This document shows, piece by piece, positions 17,075-27,672 of a stretch of 64,000 nt of DNA. The stretch comes from Alphaproteobacteria bacterium (GTDB taxonomy: Bacteria; Pseudomonadota; Alphaproteobacteria; Caulobacterales; Caulobacteraceae). The stretch is taken from contig JANYET010000074.1 in the NCBI GenBank assembly GCA_025359785.1, positions 62,001 through 126,000 of the forward strand, given 5' to 3'. The notes below the pieces were generated by a model that made no database searches, was not told the DNA's origin, and worked only from the letters and a program-made list of their open reading frames with translations. The position numbers and the translations under genes are program-made. Position 1 is the first letter of the stretch; each line of letters opens with the position of its first letter.

Positions 17075-18517
17075 ATGCGTCCCGCCATTTCCGCCGCCTT
17101 GCTGGCCTCACTCACGCTCGGCGCCTGCGCCCATGTGCGCACGCCCAGCCTCAGCCTGCCGATGGCCTATGAGGCCCCGAAGGGTGCGCCTCAGGCGGGT
17201 TCGGCTCCGCAGGGCGCCATCGATCTCGACCGCTGGTGGCTGGCGTTCAACGACGCGGAGCTGACCGGCCTGATCGACCAGGCGCTGGTGGCCAATCCCG
17301 ACGCCCGCAGCGCCGCGGCGCGCCTGAACGAGGCGCGCGCCACCCGCATTGAGGGCTTCCTGCACTACCTGCCGCAGGGCGATGTCACCGGCTCGACCAA
17401 GTCCACCGACACCACACAGACCGCGGGCACGGTGATCAACTTTCCGGGCTTCTCCTCGAGCGGCACGACCACCGCGTCGGCGGCGAATTTCAATATCAGC
17501 TGGGAAGTGGACCTGTTCGGCCGCTTCTTCGCCGCCCGCAAGGCGGTCAACGGCGACATCGCGGCGGCCCGCTTCAGCTACGAGGGCGCGCGCGCCAGCC
17601 TCGCCGCGAGCGTCGCCGACGCCTATTTCCAGGCGCGCGGCCTGGCGATCCAGCTGGGCGATGCGCGTGAAACCGCGCGGATCGAGCGCGAGCTCTATGA
17701 CGCAGCCTCCAAGCGCGGGGCGCTGGGCATCGCGGCCACCTCCGACGCCGACCGCGTGGCCGGCGACCTGGCGCAGGCCGAGGCCCAGGCCGCCGGCCTC
17801 GAAGCCGAGCTGCAGGCCCAGCGCCGGATCATCCTTATCCTGGCGGGCCGCACGATCGAGCCCACCGCCAACCTCAAGGTGGACGCCAGCGTCGGCGTGC
17901 TGCCGGCGGTCCCCGACGCGATCCCGAGTTCCCTGTTGAAGCGCCGGCCGGACGTCCGCGAGGCTGAGGCCCGGGTGGCATCGGCCGCCGGCCGCTCGGA
18001 CGCCGACGTGCTTTCGTTCCTGCCGACGCTGACCTTCACGCCGGGCTTCGGCTGGTCGAAGACCTCGCAGCCAGGGTTCTCGTCCACGACCCGCAGCGCG
18101 ATCATCGGCGGCTCGGTCATCCAGCCCCTGCTGTCGATCCCGACCAAGATCGCCGAACTGAAGGCTCAGAACGCACGGACCGAACAGGCTGTGATCGCCT
18201 ACGAGAAAGCCGTGCAGACGGCGTTTTCGGATAGCGAGGGGACGCTCGTCCGGCTCGACGCCGACCGCCGGCGCGTGTTGCTGCTGACCGACGGTGAAGC
18301 GCGCGCACACCGGGGCTACAACGCCTCGAAGATCGGCTATGACCGGGGCCTCACGGACCTGCAGACCGCGCTCAGCGCCGAGCAGTCGTGGCGCGCGACC
18401 CGCACCCAACTCACCTCGGCCCAGGTGCAGGCGTTCCGCCGCACCGTCCAGGCCTACAAGGCGCTCGGCGGCGGTTGGCCGGCCGAGCAGTTCCCAACCC
18501 AGGCGCAGGCCCGCTGA
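17075..18517 (+). CDS. RND efflux outer-membrane lipoprotein, NodT family
   Basis: 480 residues from MRPAISAALLASLTLGACAH, a lipoprotein signal with the lipobox LGAC (Cys18). This start is preferred over one 40 codons upstream because it gives a clean signal. TolC-like outer-membrane efflux repeats fill the rest (SAAARLNEARATRIEG, SWEVDLFGRF, KRRPDVREAEARVASAAGRS). It forms the outer-membrane channel for the next two gene products. It ends one base before the next ATG. Confidence 0.92.
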   Translation: MRPAISAALLASLTLGACAHVRTPSLSLPMAYEAPKGAPQAGSAPQGAIDLDRWWLAFNDAELTGLIDQALVANPDARSAAARLNEARATRIEGFLHYLPQGDVTGSTKSTDTTQTAGTVINFPGFSSSGTTTASAANFNISWEVDLFGRFFAARKAVNGDIAAARFSYEGARASLAASVADAYFQARGLAIQLGDARETARIERELYDAASKRGALGIAATSDADRVAGDLAQAEAQAAGLEAELQAQRRIILILAGRTIEPTANLKVDASVGVLPAVPDAIPSSLLKRRPDVREAEARVASAAGRSDADVLSFLPTLTFTPGFGWSKTSQPGFSSTTRSAIIGGSVIQPLLSIPTKIAELKAQNARTEQAVIAYEKAVQTAFSDSEGTLVRLDADRRRVLLLTDGEARAHRGYNASKIGYDRGLTDLQTALSAEQSWRATRTQLTSAQVQAFRRTVQAYKALGGGWPAEQFPTQAQAR

Positions 18518-18518
18518 C

Positions 18519-19679
18519 ATGGCCGCCGAGACCCGCATGCGACAGCTCAAATCCACTTCGCTCCTTCTCCTGCTGCCGTTGGCGGCGACCCTGACGCTAG
18601 CCGGCTGCAAGAAGCCGCCGCCGAAGATCACGGAGGCCGAACAGGCCCGCGCGGTTCGCGTCGTCGCCCTCGACACACGTTCGATCACCGGCGCCCTGGC
18701 CGCGTCCGGCGACCTGGTGGCCCGCGAGGAGGCCGCCGTGCTGCCCGAGGTCAGCGGCTATCGGGTCAGTCGCGTGCTGGTCGATGTCGGCGACCACGTG
18801 AGCAAGGGCCAGACCCTGGTTCAGCTCGATCCGGCCCTGATCCAAGGCCAGCTGCTCCAGCAGGAAGCGCTGGCCGCCCAGGCTGCGGTCAACGCCAAGC
18901 AGGCCGAGGACCAGGCCAACCGCGTCAAGGACCTCGACAATCAGGGTGTGCTCTCGCAGGAGGCCATCGACCAGCGCCGGTTCCAGGCGCGCGCGGCCCA
19001 GGCCACGGCCAACGCCCAGGCCGCCGCGCTGAAGGACATCCGGACCCGCAACGCCAAGCTGGCGGTGACCGCGCCGGTCTCGGGCCTGATCCTGGAACGT
19101 ACTGTGCGGCCCGGCGACATGTCGGCGGCCGGCGGCGCGACCCCGTGGTTCCGCCTGGCGCGGGATAGCGAGATAGAGCTCGCCGCCCAGCTTTCCGACA
19201 GTGACCTGGCCAACATCCGGCCCGGCCAGCACGCCGAGGTCACCCTGCCGGGCGGCGTGGCGGTGCAGGGCGTCGTCCGACTGGTCAGCCCCCAGATCGA
19301 CCCGCAGACCAAGCTTGGCATCGTGCGCGTGCATCTGCCAGTCAGCCGTGACATCCGCGCCGGTGGCTTCGGCCGCGCGGTGTTCACCGACGTCTCCGGC
19401 GCGGTGCTGGCCGCCCCCGAAACCGCCGTTCGCTATGACGCCGACGGCGCCAGTGTCATGGTCGTTGGCGCCGACAACCGCGTACACCGGGCCACGGTCC
19501 AGACCGGCCAGCGCGGCGGCGGCTATGTGCAGCTGCTGAAGGGCCCGCCGGCCGGCTCGCGGATCGTCCAGAACGCCGCGGCCTTCCTGCTGGACGGCGA
19601 CATGGTGCGGCCGCAGGCGGCCGGCGTCGCGGACACGCCCAGCCTGGCCAAGCCCTCAGCCGCGGCCGCCCGCCGATGA
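18519..19679 (+). CDS. RND efflux periplasmic adaptor (membrane fusion protein)
   Basis: 386 residues. Lipoprotein-type N-terminus MRQLKSTSLLLLLPL and LTLAGCKK (an alternative start 6 codons in is possible). The barrel-sandwich half PEVSGYRVSRVLVDVGDHVS, KGQTLVQLD, a long helical hairpin (about 105-170) and a second half-lipoyl piece TAPVSGLILERTVRPGDMS are visible. It links the inner-membrane pump to the NodT-type channel. Its stop overlaps the pump start (ATGA). Confidence 0.93.
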   Translation: MAAETRMRQLKSTSLLLLLPLAATLTLAGCKKPPPKITEAEQARAVRVVALDTRSITGALAASGDLVAREEAAVLPEVSGYRVSRVLVDVGDHVSKGQTLVQLDPALIQGQLLQQEALAAQAAVNAKQAEDQANRVKDLDNQGVLSQEAIDQRRFQARAAQATANAQAAALKDIRTRNAKLAVTAPVSGLILERTVRPGDMSAAGGATPWFRLARDSEIELAAQLSDSDLANIRPGQHAEVTLPGGVAVQGVVRLVSPQIDPQTKLGIVRVHLPVSRDIRAGGFGRAVFTDVSGAVLAAPETAVRYDADGASVMVVGADNRVHRATVQTGQRGGGYVQLLKGPPAGSRIVQNAAAFLLDGDMVRPQAAGVADTPSLAKPSAAAARR

Positions 19680-22600
19680 GCGAGGTCCGTCAGCCTAGCT
19701 TCGCTATTTCGGCGTGGGCAATCCGCAATCCGGTCCCGGTGGCCGTGCTGTTCATCGGCCTGATCCTGGCCGGCGTGATCGCCTACATGGGTCTGCCCAT
19801 CAAGCAGTACCCGAATATCCAGTTCCCGGTGGTGGCGGTGACCGTCACCCAGAACGGCGCCGCGCCTGGCGAGATGGAAACCCAGATCACCCGGCCGGTG
19901 GAAGACGCCCTGGCCGGCGTCACCGGGGTGAAGACCGTCCAGTCGACGGTGACACAGGGTGTCTCGACCACTTCGATGCAGTTCGAGATCGGCCAGGACC
20001 TGCAGAAGAAGGTTGACGACGTCCGCTCGAAGATCGCCCAGGCGCGCGCCACGCTGCCACGCGACATCGACGAGCCCATCGTCCAGCGGATCGAGATCGA
20101 CGACGCCGCCCCGATCATGACCTACGCCGTCTCGGCGCCGGCCATGTCCGACGACGCGCTGTCCTGGTTCATCGACGACACCCTGTCGCGTGAGCTGCAG
20201 GGGTCCACCGGCGTGTCGCGGATCAGCCGGGTTGGCGGGGTCAGCCGTGAAATCAATGTGGTGGTCAGCCCCGACCGCCTGGCCGCGCACGGCCTCACCG
20301 CGACGCAGGTCAACACCGCGCTACGCGGATTTCAGATCGACGCGCCCGGCGGCCGCGTCAACATCGGTGGCCGCGAACAGACCCTGCGGGTGCTTTCCAA
20401 CGTCGCCTCGGTGGCGCAGTTGCGCGAGCTGAACATCCCGACGACCGGCGGCAAGTTCGTCAAGCTGAGCGACGTGGCCGACATCGGCGACGGGGCGTCC
20501 GAGGTGCGTGGCTTCGCGCGGCTGAACGGTCGCCCGGTGGTGGGCTTCCAGGTTTCCAAGACCAAGGAAGCCAGTGACGTGGTCACCGAGGACTCGGTGA
20601 TCAAGACACTGGAGGCGCTGCACAAGAAGTACCCGAGCGTCACCTTCACCAAGATATTCTCCTCGGTGGACGCCACGCGGGAGAGCTTCCACGCCACCCA
20701 GCACGTGCTGACCGAAGGCATGTTCCTGGCCGCGCTGGTGGTGTTCTTCTTCCTGCGGGACTGGCGCGCGACGGCGATCACCGCGGTCGCCATGCCGATC
20801 TCGCTGATCCCCACCTTCTTCGTGATGAAGCTGCTGGGCTTCTCCCTGAACATGGTGACGCTGCTGGCGCTCACCCTGGTGGTCGGCATCCTCGTCGACG
20901 ACGCGATCGTCGAGATCGAGAACATCGAAAAACGTGTCGCCCGGGGCCTGCGCCCCTTCCAGGCGGCGATCGAGGGCGCCGACGCCATCGGCCTGGCGGT
21001 GGTGGCGACCACCATGGCGATCGTCGTGGTGTTCACCCCGGTCAGCTTCATGCCGGGGATCCCCGGTCAGTTCTTCAAGGAATTCGGCCTGACGGTCTCG
21101 GTGGCCGTGCTGTTCTCGCTGGCGGTGGCGCGCCTGGTGACCCCGCCGATGGCCGCCTACTTCCTGAAGCCGACGGTCAGCGCCCATGAGCGCAAGCCGT
21201 TCACGGGCTTCTACCGCAACGTGCTGGACTGGTCGCTCAAACATCGGATCGTCACCGCGATCGCCGGCGGCGTGCTGTTCATCGCCTCGCTGTTCCTGGT
21301 GCCGCTGCTGCCGCAGGGCTTCCAGCCGGCCGGCGATCCGGACTTCGTCTATGTGGACATCCAGGGCCCGCCCGGCGCCTCTGTCGCCGACATGGAGGAT
21401 ACCGCCAAGCGGCTCAACGGCCTGTTCCGCGGCCAGCCGTCGGTGACCGACGTGTTCATCCAGATCGGCTCGACCGTCTCGGTGTTCGGGCCAGGCCAGG
21501 GCGGCGGCGGCGGTGGCGACCTGCGCAGCGGCACGGCCACGATCCTGCTCGACCCGCACCGCCACCAGAGCGGCGACCAGATCCGCAACGCGCTGCGCGA
21601 CAAGCTGCGCGCCATTCCCGACGCGCGCCTGACCTTCCTCGACTTCCAGGGCGCCGCAGGCTTCCAGCAGATCCTCACCGGCGACAACCCGGCCAATCTG
21701 GCGGCCGCGGCGCGGGAGCTGGAAATCGAGATGCGCAAGCTTCCCGAGCTTGCCGATCCGCATCCGGCCAAACCGCCCGAGGCGCCCGAGATCGTCATCA
21801 CGCCGAAGCCACAGGAGGCCGCGCGCCTGGGCGTTTCGCCGGACGTCATGGCCACCATCGTGCGCGTCGCGACTGTCGGGGACATCGACGCCAACGTCGC
21901 CAAGTTCAACGAGGGCGAACGGCGCATTCCGATCCGCATCCGCCTGCCGCAGGACGCGCGGGCCAATATCCAACGCATCGCGGGGCTGCGGGTGCCTACC
22001 GCCTCGGGCGGCACCACCACGCTGGACAGCGTCGCCGACATCGCCTTCGAAGCCGGGCCTGCCCGGATCGACCGCCTGAACCGAGAGCGGCAGCTGACCG
22101 TCAAGGCCGAGCTGAACGGCGTGGAGATGGGCCCGGCGCAGAACGCCGTGAACAAGCTGCCGATCATGAAGCATCTGCCGCCCGGGGTGCGCCCCGCGGC
22201 GATTGGCAACCAGCAGGCCTTCGCCGAGCTGATCGTCGGCTTCGTGGTGGCCTTCGCGACCGCCATCTTCCTGATGTATGCGGTGCTGGTGCTGCTGTTC
22301 CGCAGCTTCTTCAAGCCGATCATGATCCTGACCGCGCTGCCCCTGTCGTTCGGCGGCGCCTTCGTGGGGCTGTTGACCTTCCACCTGTCGCTGTCGATCC
22401 CGTCGTTGATCGGCTTCCTGATGCTGATGGGCCTGGCCGCGAAGAACTCGATCCTGCTGGTCGAATACGCCATCGAGCGGGAACGTGAGGGCTACAGCCA
22501 GTACGACGCGCTGATCGAGGCCTGCCGTGAGCGGGCCCGACCGATCATCATGACCACCCTGGCCATGGCGGCCGGCATGCTGCCCACCGCGTTCGCGCTG

Positions 22601-22801
22601 GAGAAGGGCGCGGAGTTCCGCCAGCCGATGGCGGTGGCGGTGATCGGCGGCCTGATTACGTCCACTCTGCTTTCACTCGTGATGGTTCCTGTTGTCTATG
22701 AATTCGTTGATGATTTCGAGCAATGGCTGAAGCCCAAGCTGGCCAGGCTGGTGACGCCGCGCCACCAGCCCTTGCCGGCGGCGCCGCAGGACCGGCTGTA
22801 G
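19676..22801 (+). CDS. RND-family efflux permease (AcrB/MexF-like)
   Basis: 1041 residues, the standard length. The first membrane helix is followed by IKQYPNIQFPVV and VTVTQNGAAPGEMETQITRP. TM4 carries the proton-relay pair in LVVGILVDDAIVEIENIEKR, and the C-terminal core includes LMGLAAKNSILLVEYAIERE and RARPIIMTTLAMAAGMLPTA. A hydrophobe/amphiphile-type exporter driven by proton influx. It is the last gene of the TetR-controlled operon. The glycine run in GQGGGGGGDLRSG (about 607-620) is unusual but sits in a porter-domain loop. Confidence 0.96.
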   Translation: MSEVRQPSFAISAWAIRNPVPVAVLFIGLILAGVIAYMGLPIKQYPNIQFPVVAVTVTQNGAAPGEMETQITRPVEDALAGVTGVKTVQSTVTQGVSTTSMQFEIGQDLQKKVDDVRSKIAQARATLPRDIDEPIVQRIEIDDAAPIMTYAVSAPAMSDDALSWFIDDTLSRELQGSTGVSRISRVGGVSREINVVVSPDRLAAHGLTATQVNTALRGFQIDAPGGRVNIGGREQTLRVLSNVASVAQLRELNIPTTGGKFVKLSDVADIGDGASEVRGFARLNGRPVVGFQVSKTKEASDVVTEDSVIKTLEALHKKYPSVTFTKIFSSVDATRESFHATQHVLTEGMFLAALVVFFFLRDWRATAITAVAMPISLIPTFFVMKLLGFSLNMVTLLALTLVVGILVDDAIVEIENIEKRVARGLRPFQAAIEGADAIGLAVVATTMAIVVVFTPVSFMPGIPGQFFKEFGLTVSVAVLFSLAVARLVTPPMAAYFLKPTVSAHERKPFTGFYRNVLDWSLKHRIVTAIAGGVLFIASLFLVPLLPQGFQPAGDPDFVYVDIQGPPGASVADMEDTAKRLNGLFRGQPSVTDVFIQIGSTVSVFGPGQGGGGGGDLRSGTATILLDPHRHQSGDQIRNALRDKLRAIPDARLTFLDFQGAAGFQQILTGDNPANLAAAARELEIEMRKLPELADPHPAKPPEAPEIVITPKPQEAARLGVSPDVMATIVRVATVGDIDANVAKFNEGERRIPIRIRLPQDARANIQRIAGLRVPTASGGTTTLDSVADIAFEAGPARIDRLNRERQLTVKAELNGVEMGPAQNAVNKLPIMKHLPPGVRPAAIGNQQAFAELIVGFVVAFATAIFLMYAVLVLLFRSFFKPIMILTALPLSFGGAFVGLLTFHLSLSIPSLIGFLMLMGLAAKNSILLVEYAIEREREGYSQYDALIEACRERARPIIMTTLAMAAGMLPTAFALEKGAEFRQPMAVAVIGGLITSTLLSLVMVPVVYEFVDDFEQWLKPKLARLVTPRHQPLPAAPQDRL

Positions 22802-22859
22802 GCGGCGGCTAGGCAAGGCCGCGCAACGGCGCCTATCCTGCCGCAGGCTGGGTAGGGAG

Positions 22860-23708
22860 ATGGGCGTGGCGGACTTCTCGATGGAGAAGGCCCTGGGGTC
22901 GGGATTTCGGGTGATCACCCGCAATCCGGCGGCGATCGGGGTCTGGGCGGTATTCTATCTGGTGGTGGGCCTGGGCCCGTCGATGCTGCTGATGCCCGGC
23001 CTCGGCCACCCGATGTCGGCCGACCCGCAGGCGGCGTTCACGGCGATATCGAAGATGATGGTCTGGATGCCGTTCCTGTGGATTCTCAGCCTGGCCCACG
23101 CCGCGATTGCCTATGGGGCGGTCTATCGCGCCGTCCTGACGCCCGAGGACGGGCGCTACTTCTACCTTCGGCTGAGCCGCCAGGAACTCTGGCTGGGGCT
23201 GACCCTGCTGGTCATGCTGGTGCTGTTCGTGGCGTTCACGGGGGTCGCCGCGATCATCATCGGCGTGCTGTCGCGGTCCGTGCCGGGCGTGGTGACCTTC
23301 CTGGCGATCGTCGGCGCCTTGGCCGTGGTGGTTTGGCTGGCGCTGCGGCTGTCGATGGCCGGGTTGATGGCCTTCACAGAGCGGCGCTTTGTCCTGATGG
23401 AATCCTGGACGCTGACGCAGGGACTGGGCTGGAAGCTGTTCGGCGTCGCCTTCTGCCAGGTGGTGATCATCCTGGCGCTGGAGCTGGTCGTCCTGTTGCC
23501 GACGATGCTGGTATTGGGCCTCACGGGCGCGTTCAAGGGCTTGGCGGAGGCGGCCAAGGCCGGCCATCCGCTGGCCTATCCCCTGCCGGTGATCGCGGCC
23601 TATCTGATCGTCCTGCCGATCTTCGGGGCGCTGATGTACGCCATCCTCGGCGGGCCGTGGGCGAGCATCTATCAGCAGATCGACGGGCCGCGGGCCGAGG
23701 CCGCCTAG
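22860..23708 (+). CDS. Hypothetical multi-pass membrane protein
   Basis: 282 residues with about six hydrophobic segments (near 25-50, 65-90, 110-140, 145-175, 190-220, 235-265). A cytoplasmic N-terminus MGVADFSMEKALGSGFRVITRN is typical of uncharacterised alphaproteobacterial glycerophosphodiester-phosphodiesterase-like or DUF membrane domains. No catalytic motif is seen. Its end overlaps the end of the convergent threonine dehydratase gene by 4 bases. Confidence 0.75.
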   Translation: MGVADFSMEKALGSGFRVITRNPAAIGVWAVFYLVVGLGPSMLLMPGLGHPMSADPQAAFTAISKMMVWMPFLWILSLAHAAIAYGAVYRAVLTPEDGRYFYLRLSRQELWLGLTLLVMLVLFVAFTGVAAIIIGVLSRSVPGVVTFLAIVGALAVVVWLALRLSMAGLMAFTERRFVLMESWTLTQGLGWKLFGVAFCQVVIILALELVVLLPTMLVLGLTGAFKGLAEAAKAGHPLAYPLPVIAAYLIVLPIFGALMYAILGGPWASIYQQIDGPRAEAA

Positions 23709-24694
23709 AGTTCGCCGCGCAGCACCTGGGCGAACAGCCGCGGGTCGACGTTGCCGCCGGAGAGGATCACGCCCACGGTCTTGCCTTCGGTCGCGATCTT
23801 GCCGGCCAGCAGAGCGGCCAGCCCCGCGACGCCGCCGGGCTCGACCACCAGCTTGAGGGTCGAAAACGCGTAGCGCATGGCGTCGGCGACCTCGGCGTCG
23901 GTGACGTCGACGGCGCCGGCCAGGGTCTTTGCCAGCATCGGGAAGTTGATGACACCTGGCGCGGGGCTTTCCAGGGCGTCGCAGAGTGAGCGCCCCGTGG
24001 GCTTGAGGGTGACCCGCTCGCCGGCCCGTAGCGACAGGGCCAGGTCGTCGAAGCCGGTGGGCTCGACGGCCCAGACCTCGGTGCGGGGCGACAGGGTCTT
24101 GATGGCGACCGCGACGCCGGCGATCAGGCCGCCGCCACTGGCGGGCGCGACCACGAGGTCGAACGCGGCGCCCATGGCCTTGGCCTGGGCGGCCATCTCC
24201 AGCCCGGCCGTGCCCTGGCCGGCGATGATGTGCGGGTCGTCGAAGGCGGGCACGACGACCGCGCCGCGGCTTTCGGCGATCTCGGCGGCGATGGCCTCGC
24301 GGCTTTCGCTCAGCCGGTCATAGAGCCTGATCTCGGCGCCGTAGCCACGGGTGTTGGCGACCTTCATGGCCGGCGCGTCGGACGGCATGACGATCAGGGC
24401 GGGCATGCCCAGCAGCTTCGCCGCCAGCGCCACGCCCTGGGCATGGTTGCCGGAGGAAAAGGCCACGACGCCGCGTTTGCGCTCGTCGGGCGTCAGTTGG
24501 ACCAGGCGGTTGTAGGCCCCGCGGAACTTGAAGGCCCCGACCCGCTGCAGGGTCTCGAGCTTCAGCAGGATGCGCCCGCCGAGGCGCTCGTTGAGCGCTG
24601 GGCTCTCGACCAGCGGGGTTTCAACCGCGTGGCCCTTGAGGCGGCCGGCGGCGGCCTCGATATCGGCGAAGCTGACGGTGACCGGTCGGCTCAT
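23705..24694 (-). CDS. Threonine/serine dehydratase-like PLP enzyme
   Basis: 329 residues, fold type II PLP enzyme. The PLP lysine is in [12 protein letters not shown] (about 51-62), the substrate loop is [14 protein letters not shown], and the phosphate-binding glycine loop is [10 protein letters not shown]. The regulatory ACT domain of biosynthetic IlvA is absent, so this is a short catabolic-type threonine ammonia-lyase or a serine racemase-like enzyme. It is coupled by an ATGA overlap to the VOC gene upstream. Confidence 0.9.
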   Translation of the reverse strand: MSRPVTVSFADIEAAAGRLKGHAVETPLVESPALNERLGGRILLKLETLQRVGAFKFRGAYNRLVQLTPDERKRGVVAFSSGNHAQGVALAAKLLGMPALIVMPSDAPAMKVANTRGYGAEIRLYDRLSESREAIAAEIAESRGAVVVPAFDDPHIIAGQGTAGLEMAAQAKAMGAAFDLVVAPASGGGLIAGVAVAIKTLSPRTEVWAVEPTGFDDLALSLRAGERVTLKPTGRSLCDALESPAPGVINFPMLAKTLAGAVDVTDAEVADAMRYAFSTLKLVVEPGGVAGLAALLAGKIATEGKTVGVILSGGNVDPRLFAQVLRGEL

Positions 24695-25125
24695 CTGGCG
24701 AACACCATCGCGTCGTCGGCGAAGGCCTTGAACTCCAGCGCGTTACCCGAGGGGTCGAGGAAGAACATCGTCGATTGCTCGCCGGCCTCGCCCGGGAAGC
24801 GGGTGTGCGGTTCGATGACGAAGGCGGTCCCGGCGGCCTTCAGGCGTTCGGCGAGAGCGGTCCAGTCGGCGGGCTTGAGGATCGCGCCGAAGTGGCGGAC
24901 CGGCACGTCGTGACCATCGACGGGGTTGGTTGATCCGCCTTTGCCTTCGTGGGGGCTGATCTCGCCCGGCGCGAGGTGGGCGACGATCTGGTGCCCATGG
25001 AAATCGAAGTCGATCCACTCGTCGCTTGAGCGGCCTTCCGGACAGCCCAGCAGGGTCCCGTAGAAGGCGCGGGCTTCGGTGAGATCGCGGACCGGAAAGG
25101 CCAGGTGGAAGCGGGGAATGTCCAT
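24691..25125 (-). CDS. VOC (glyoxalase/bleomycin-resistance fold) protein
   Basis: 144 residues from [20 protein letters not shown]; 52 upstream codons of the longer frame are rejected as low quality. It has the paired beta-alpha-beta-beta-beta motifs with [20 protein letters not shown] and [16 protein letters not shown]. Glyoxalase or dioxygenase-like family; the substrate is unknown. Operon with the dehydratase downstream. Confidence 0.85.
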   Translation of the reverse strand: MDIPRFHLAFPVRDLTEARAFYGTLLGCPEGRSSDEWIDFDFHGHQIVAHLAPGEISPHEGKGGSTNPVDGHDVPVRHFGAILKPADWTALAERLKAAGTAFVIEPHTRFPGEAGEQSTMFFLDPSGNALEFKAFADDAMVFAR

Positions 25126-25180
25126 GGCCGCCTGATAGCGCGGTGGGCGGCTTCGCGAAACTCCTCTTCCCCCTAAACCT

Positions 25181-25220
25181 GCCCTCTCCCCTTGGACTTC
25201 GTCTCGGGGACGAGGAGGGC
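25181..25220. repeat. GC-rich hairpin upstream of purA
   Basis: GCCCTC and TCCCC near 25181-25193 pair with GGGGA and GAGGGC near 25206-25220, with a small bulge. It lies between the divergent VOC and purA genes and resembles the CCCTCTCC-type palindromes at 5711-5890 and 39377-39410. Confidence 0.35.
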
Positions 25221-25358
25221 GCTTGAGGTCTTCGCTTCGCTGGTCTAAACACCCGCCGCGTTCGGTTCGCTGAACCGCCACAACTGATCCAGGCCATCCG
25301 CCGAGTCCCTGTCGAAGGGCGGCTGGTTCTCTCCGGCAGGGAGAGGGATCGTACCCAA

Positions 25359-26660
<1,302 letters not shown>

Positions 26661-26779
26661 GGGCTCTGCCTCCTGACGCTGCGCGAGAGAGATAAACCCC
26701 TGGGCGAACAGGGTTATCGTCAATCCGTTCTTTACCTGACCCAGGTTAGATTGGACGCAGTACCCGGAGCGGCCCGCCT

Positions 26780-27589
26780 GTGTTCAGCAACGACGCCAAG
26801 ATCATCCAGCGCATGGCGCCGCAGCTGCAGCGGGTGATGGTCGTGGACCCGCAGCCGGCTGGCGCGCGGCTGATCGGCGAGCTGATGCGCGACATCGCCC
26901 GCTCGCAGATCTGGGTCGCCGAGACCAATGAGAAGGCCATCCGGCTGGCCGCCAGCTACGACCCGCACATCATCTTCGCCGAGATGGGGCCCGCGCCGAT
27001 CGACGGCATCGCCTTCACCCGCGAGCTGCGCCGCAGCACGCTCGCGGCGCGCTACACGCCCGTTATCATCATCACCGGCCAGGCGACGGCGGCCGGCATC
27101 CTGGCCGCGCGCGACGGCGGGGTGCACGAGTTCCTGCGCAAGCCCTTCACCATGAAGGACCTGCTGCGCCGGCTTGAAGCCGTGACGCTGCGCCAGCGCG
27201 ACTGGGTGGAGGCGGTGGACTACATTGGCCCCGACCGCCGGCGGTTCAATTCCGGCGACTACACCGGCGCGCTGAAGCGCCGGTCCGACGCGCGTGAGAC
27301 GCCCGACAGCGAACGCATGGCCCAGGCGCTGAAGATCCTGCGCTCGGCGATCGATGCGGTGGTCAGCGATCCGGTCCAGGCAATGCGCTCGATGCAGGCC
27401 CAGGTGGTGGCCTTGCGCAAATGCGGCATGAGCGTCGCCGACCTGAAGCTGACCACGGCGGCCATCGATTTCGGCCGCTACCTCGACGACATCGAGAAGA
27501 AGGGCCAGCCCTACGGCAAGGCCGAACTCGAAGCCAAGGCCGCGACGCTGCTGAGCTACATGCCGAAGGACGAGGCGGTGGCGGCGTAA
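26780..27589 (+). CDS. Receiver-domain protein with degenerate phospho-acceptor
   Basis: 269 residues from a GTG start. The N-terminal receiver domain is about 18-140: RVMVVDPQPAGARLIGEL, DPHIIFAEMGPAPIDGIAF, VIIITGQATAAGILAARDGG and FLRKPFTMKDLLRRL. At the phospho-acceptor place the Asp is replaced by Glu (IIFAEM, about residue 69), which often mimics constant phosphorylation or abolishes it. The conserved switch Thr and Lys remain (ITGQ, RKPF). The C-terminal part is a helical output of unknown kind. It stands alone, 119 bases after purA. Confidence 0.82.
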   Translation: MFSNDAKIIQRMAPQLQRVMVVDPQPAGARLIGELMRDIARSQIWVAETNEKAIRLAASYDPHIIFAEMGPAPIDGIAFTRELRRSTLAARYTPVIIITGQATAAGILAARDGGVHEFLRKPFTMKDLLRRLEAVTLRQRDWVEAVDYIGPDRRRFNSGDYTGALKRRSDARETPDSERMAQALKILRSAIDAVVSDPVQAMRSMQAQVVALRKCGMSVADLKLTTAAIDFGRYLDDIEKKGQPYGKAELEAKAATLLSYMPKDEAVAA

Positions 27590-27672
27590 GGCGGCGCCCC
27601 CGGCAGGTGAGCGCGGGATCGCTCAGGAAGCGGACGCTTCTCACGCCGTGGAGCGGAGCTTAGCATGCGAGG

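Noticed and set aside
17108..18688. 526-codon antisense frame across the outer-membrane factor gene
   Set aside because: Same reason: the plus-strand lipoprotein is a confident NodT-type protein and the antisense product is low-complexity.
20321..22384. 687-codon open frame antisense to the RND pump
   Set aside because: Product is His/Gln/Arg-rich with no domain; it is a shadow of high-GC codon bias in a clearly conserved gene.
26692..26717. Terminator hairpin after purA
   Set aside because: ATAAACCCCTG and CAGGGTTAT pair only with bulges and there is no U-run; too weak to list.
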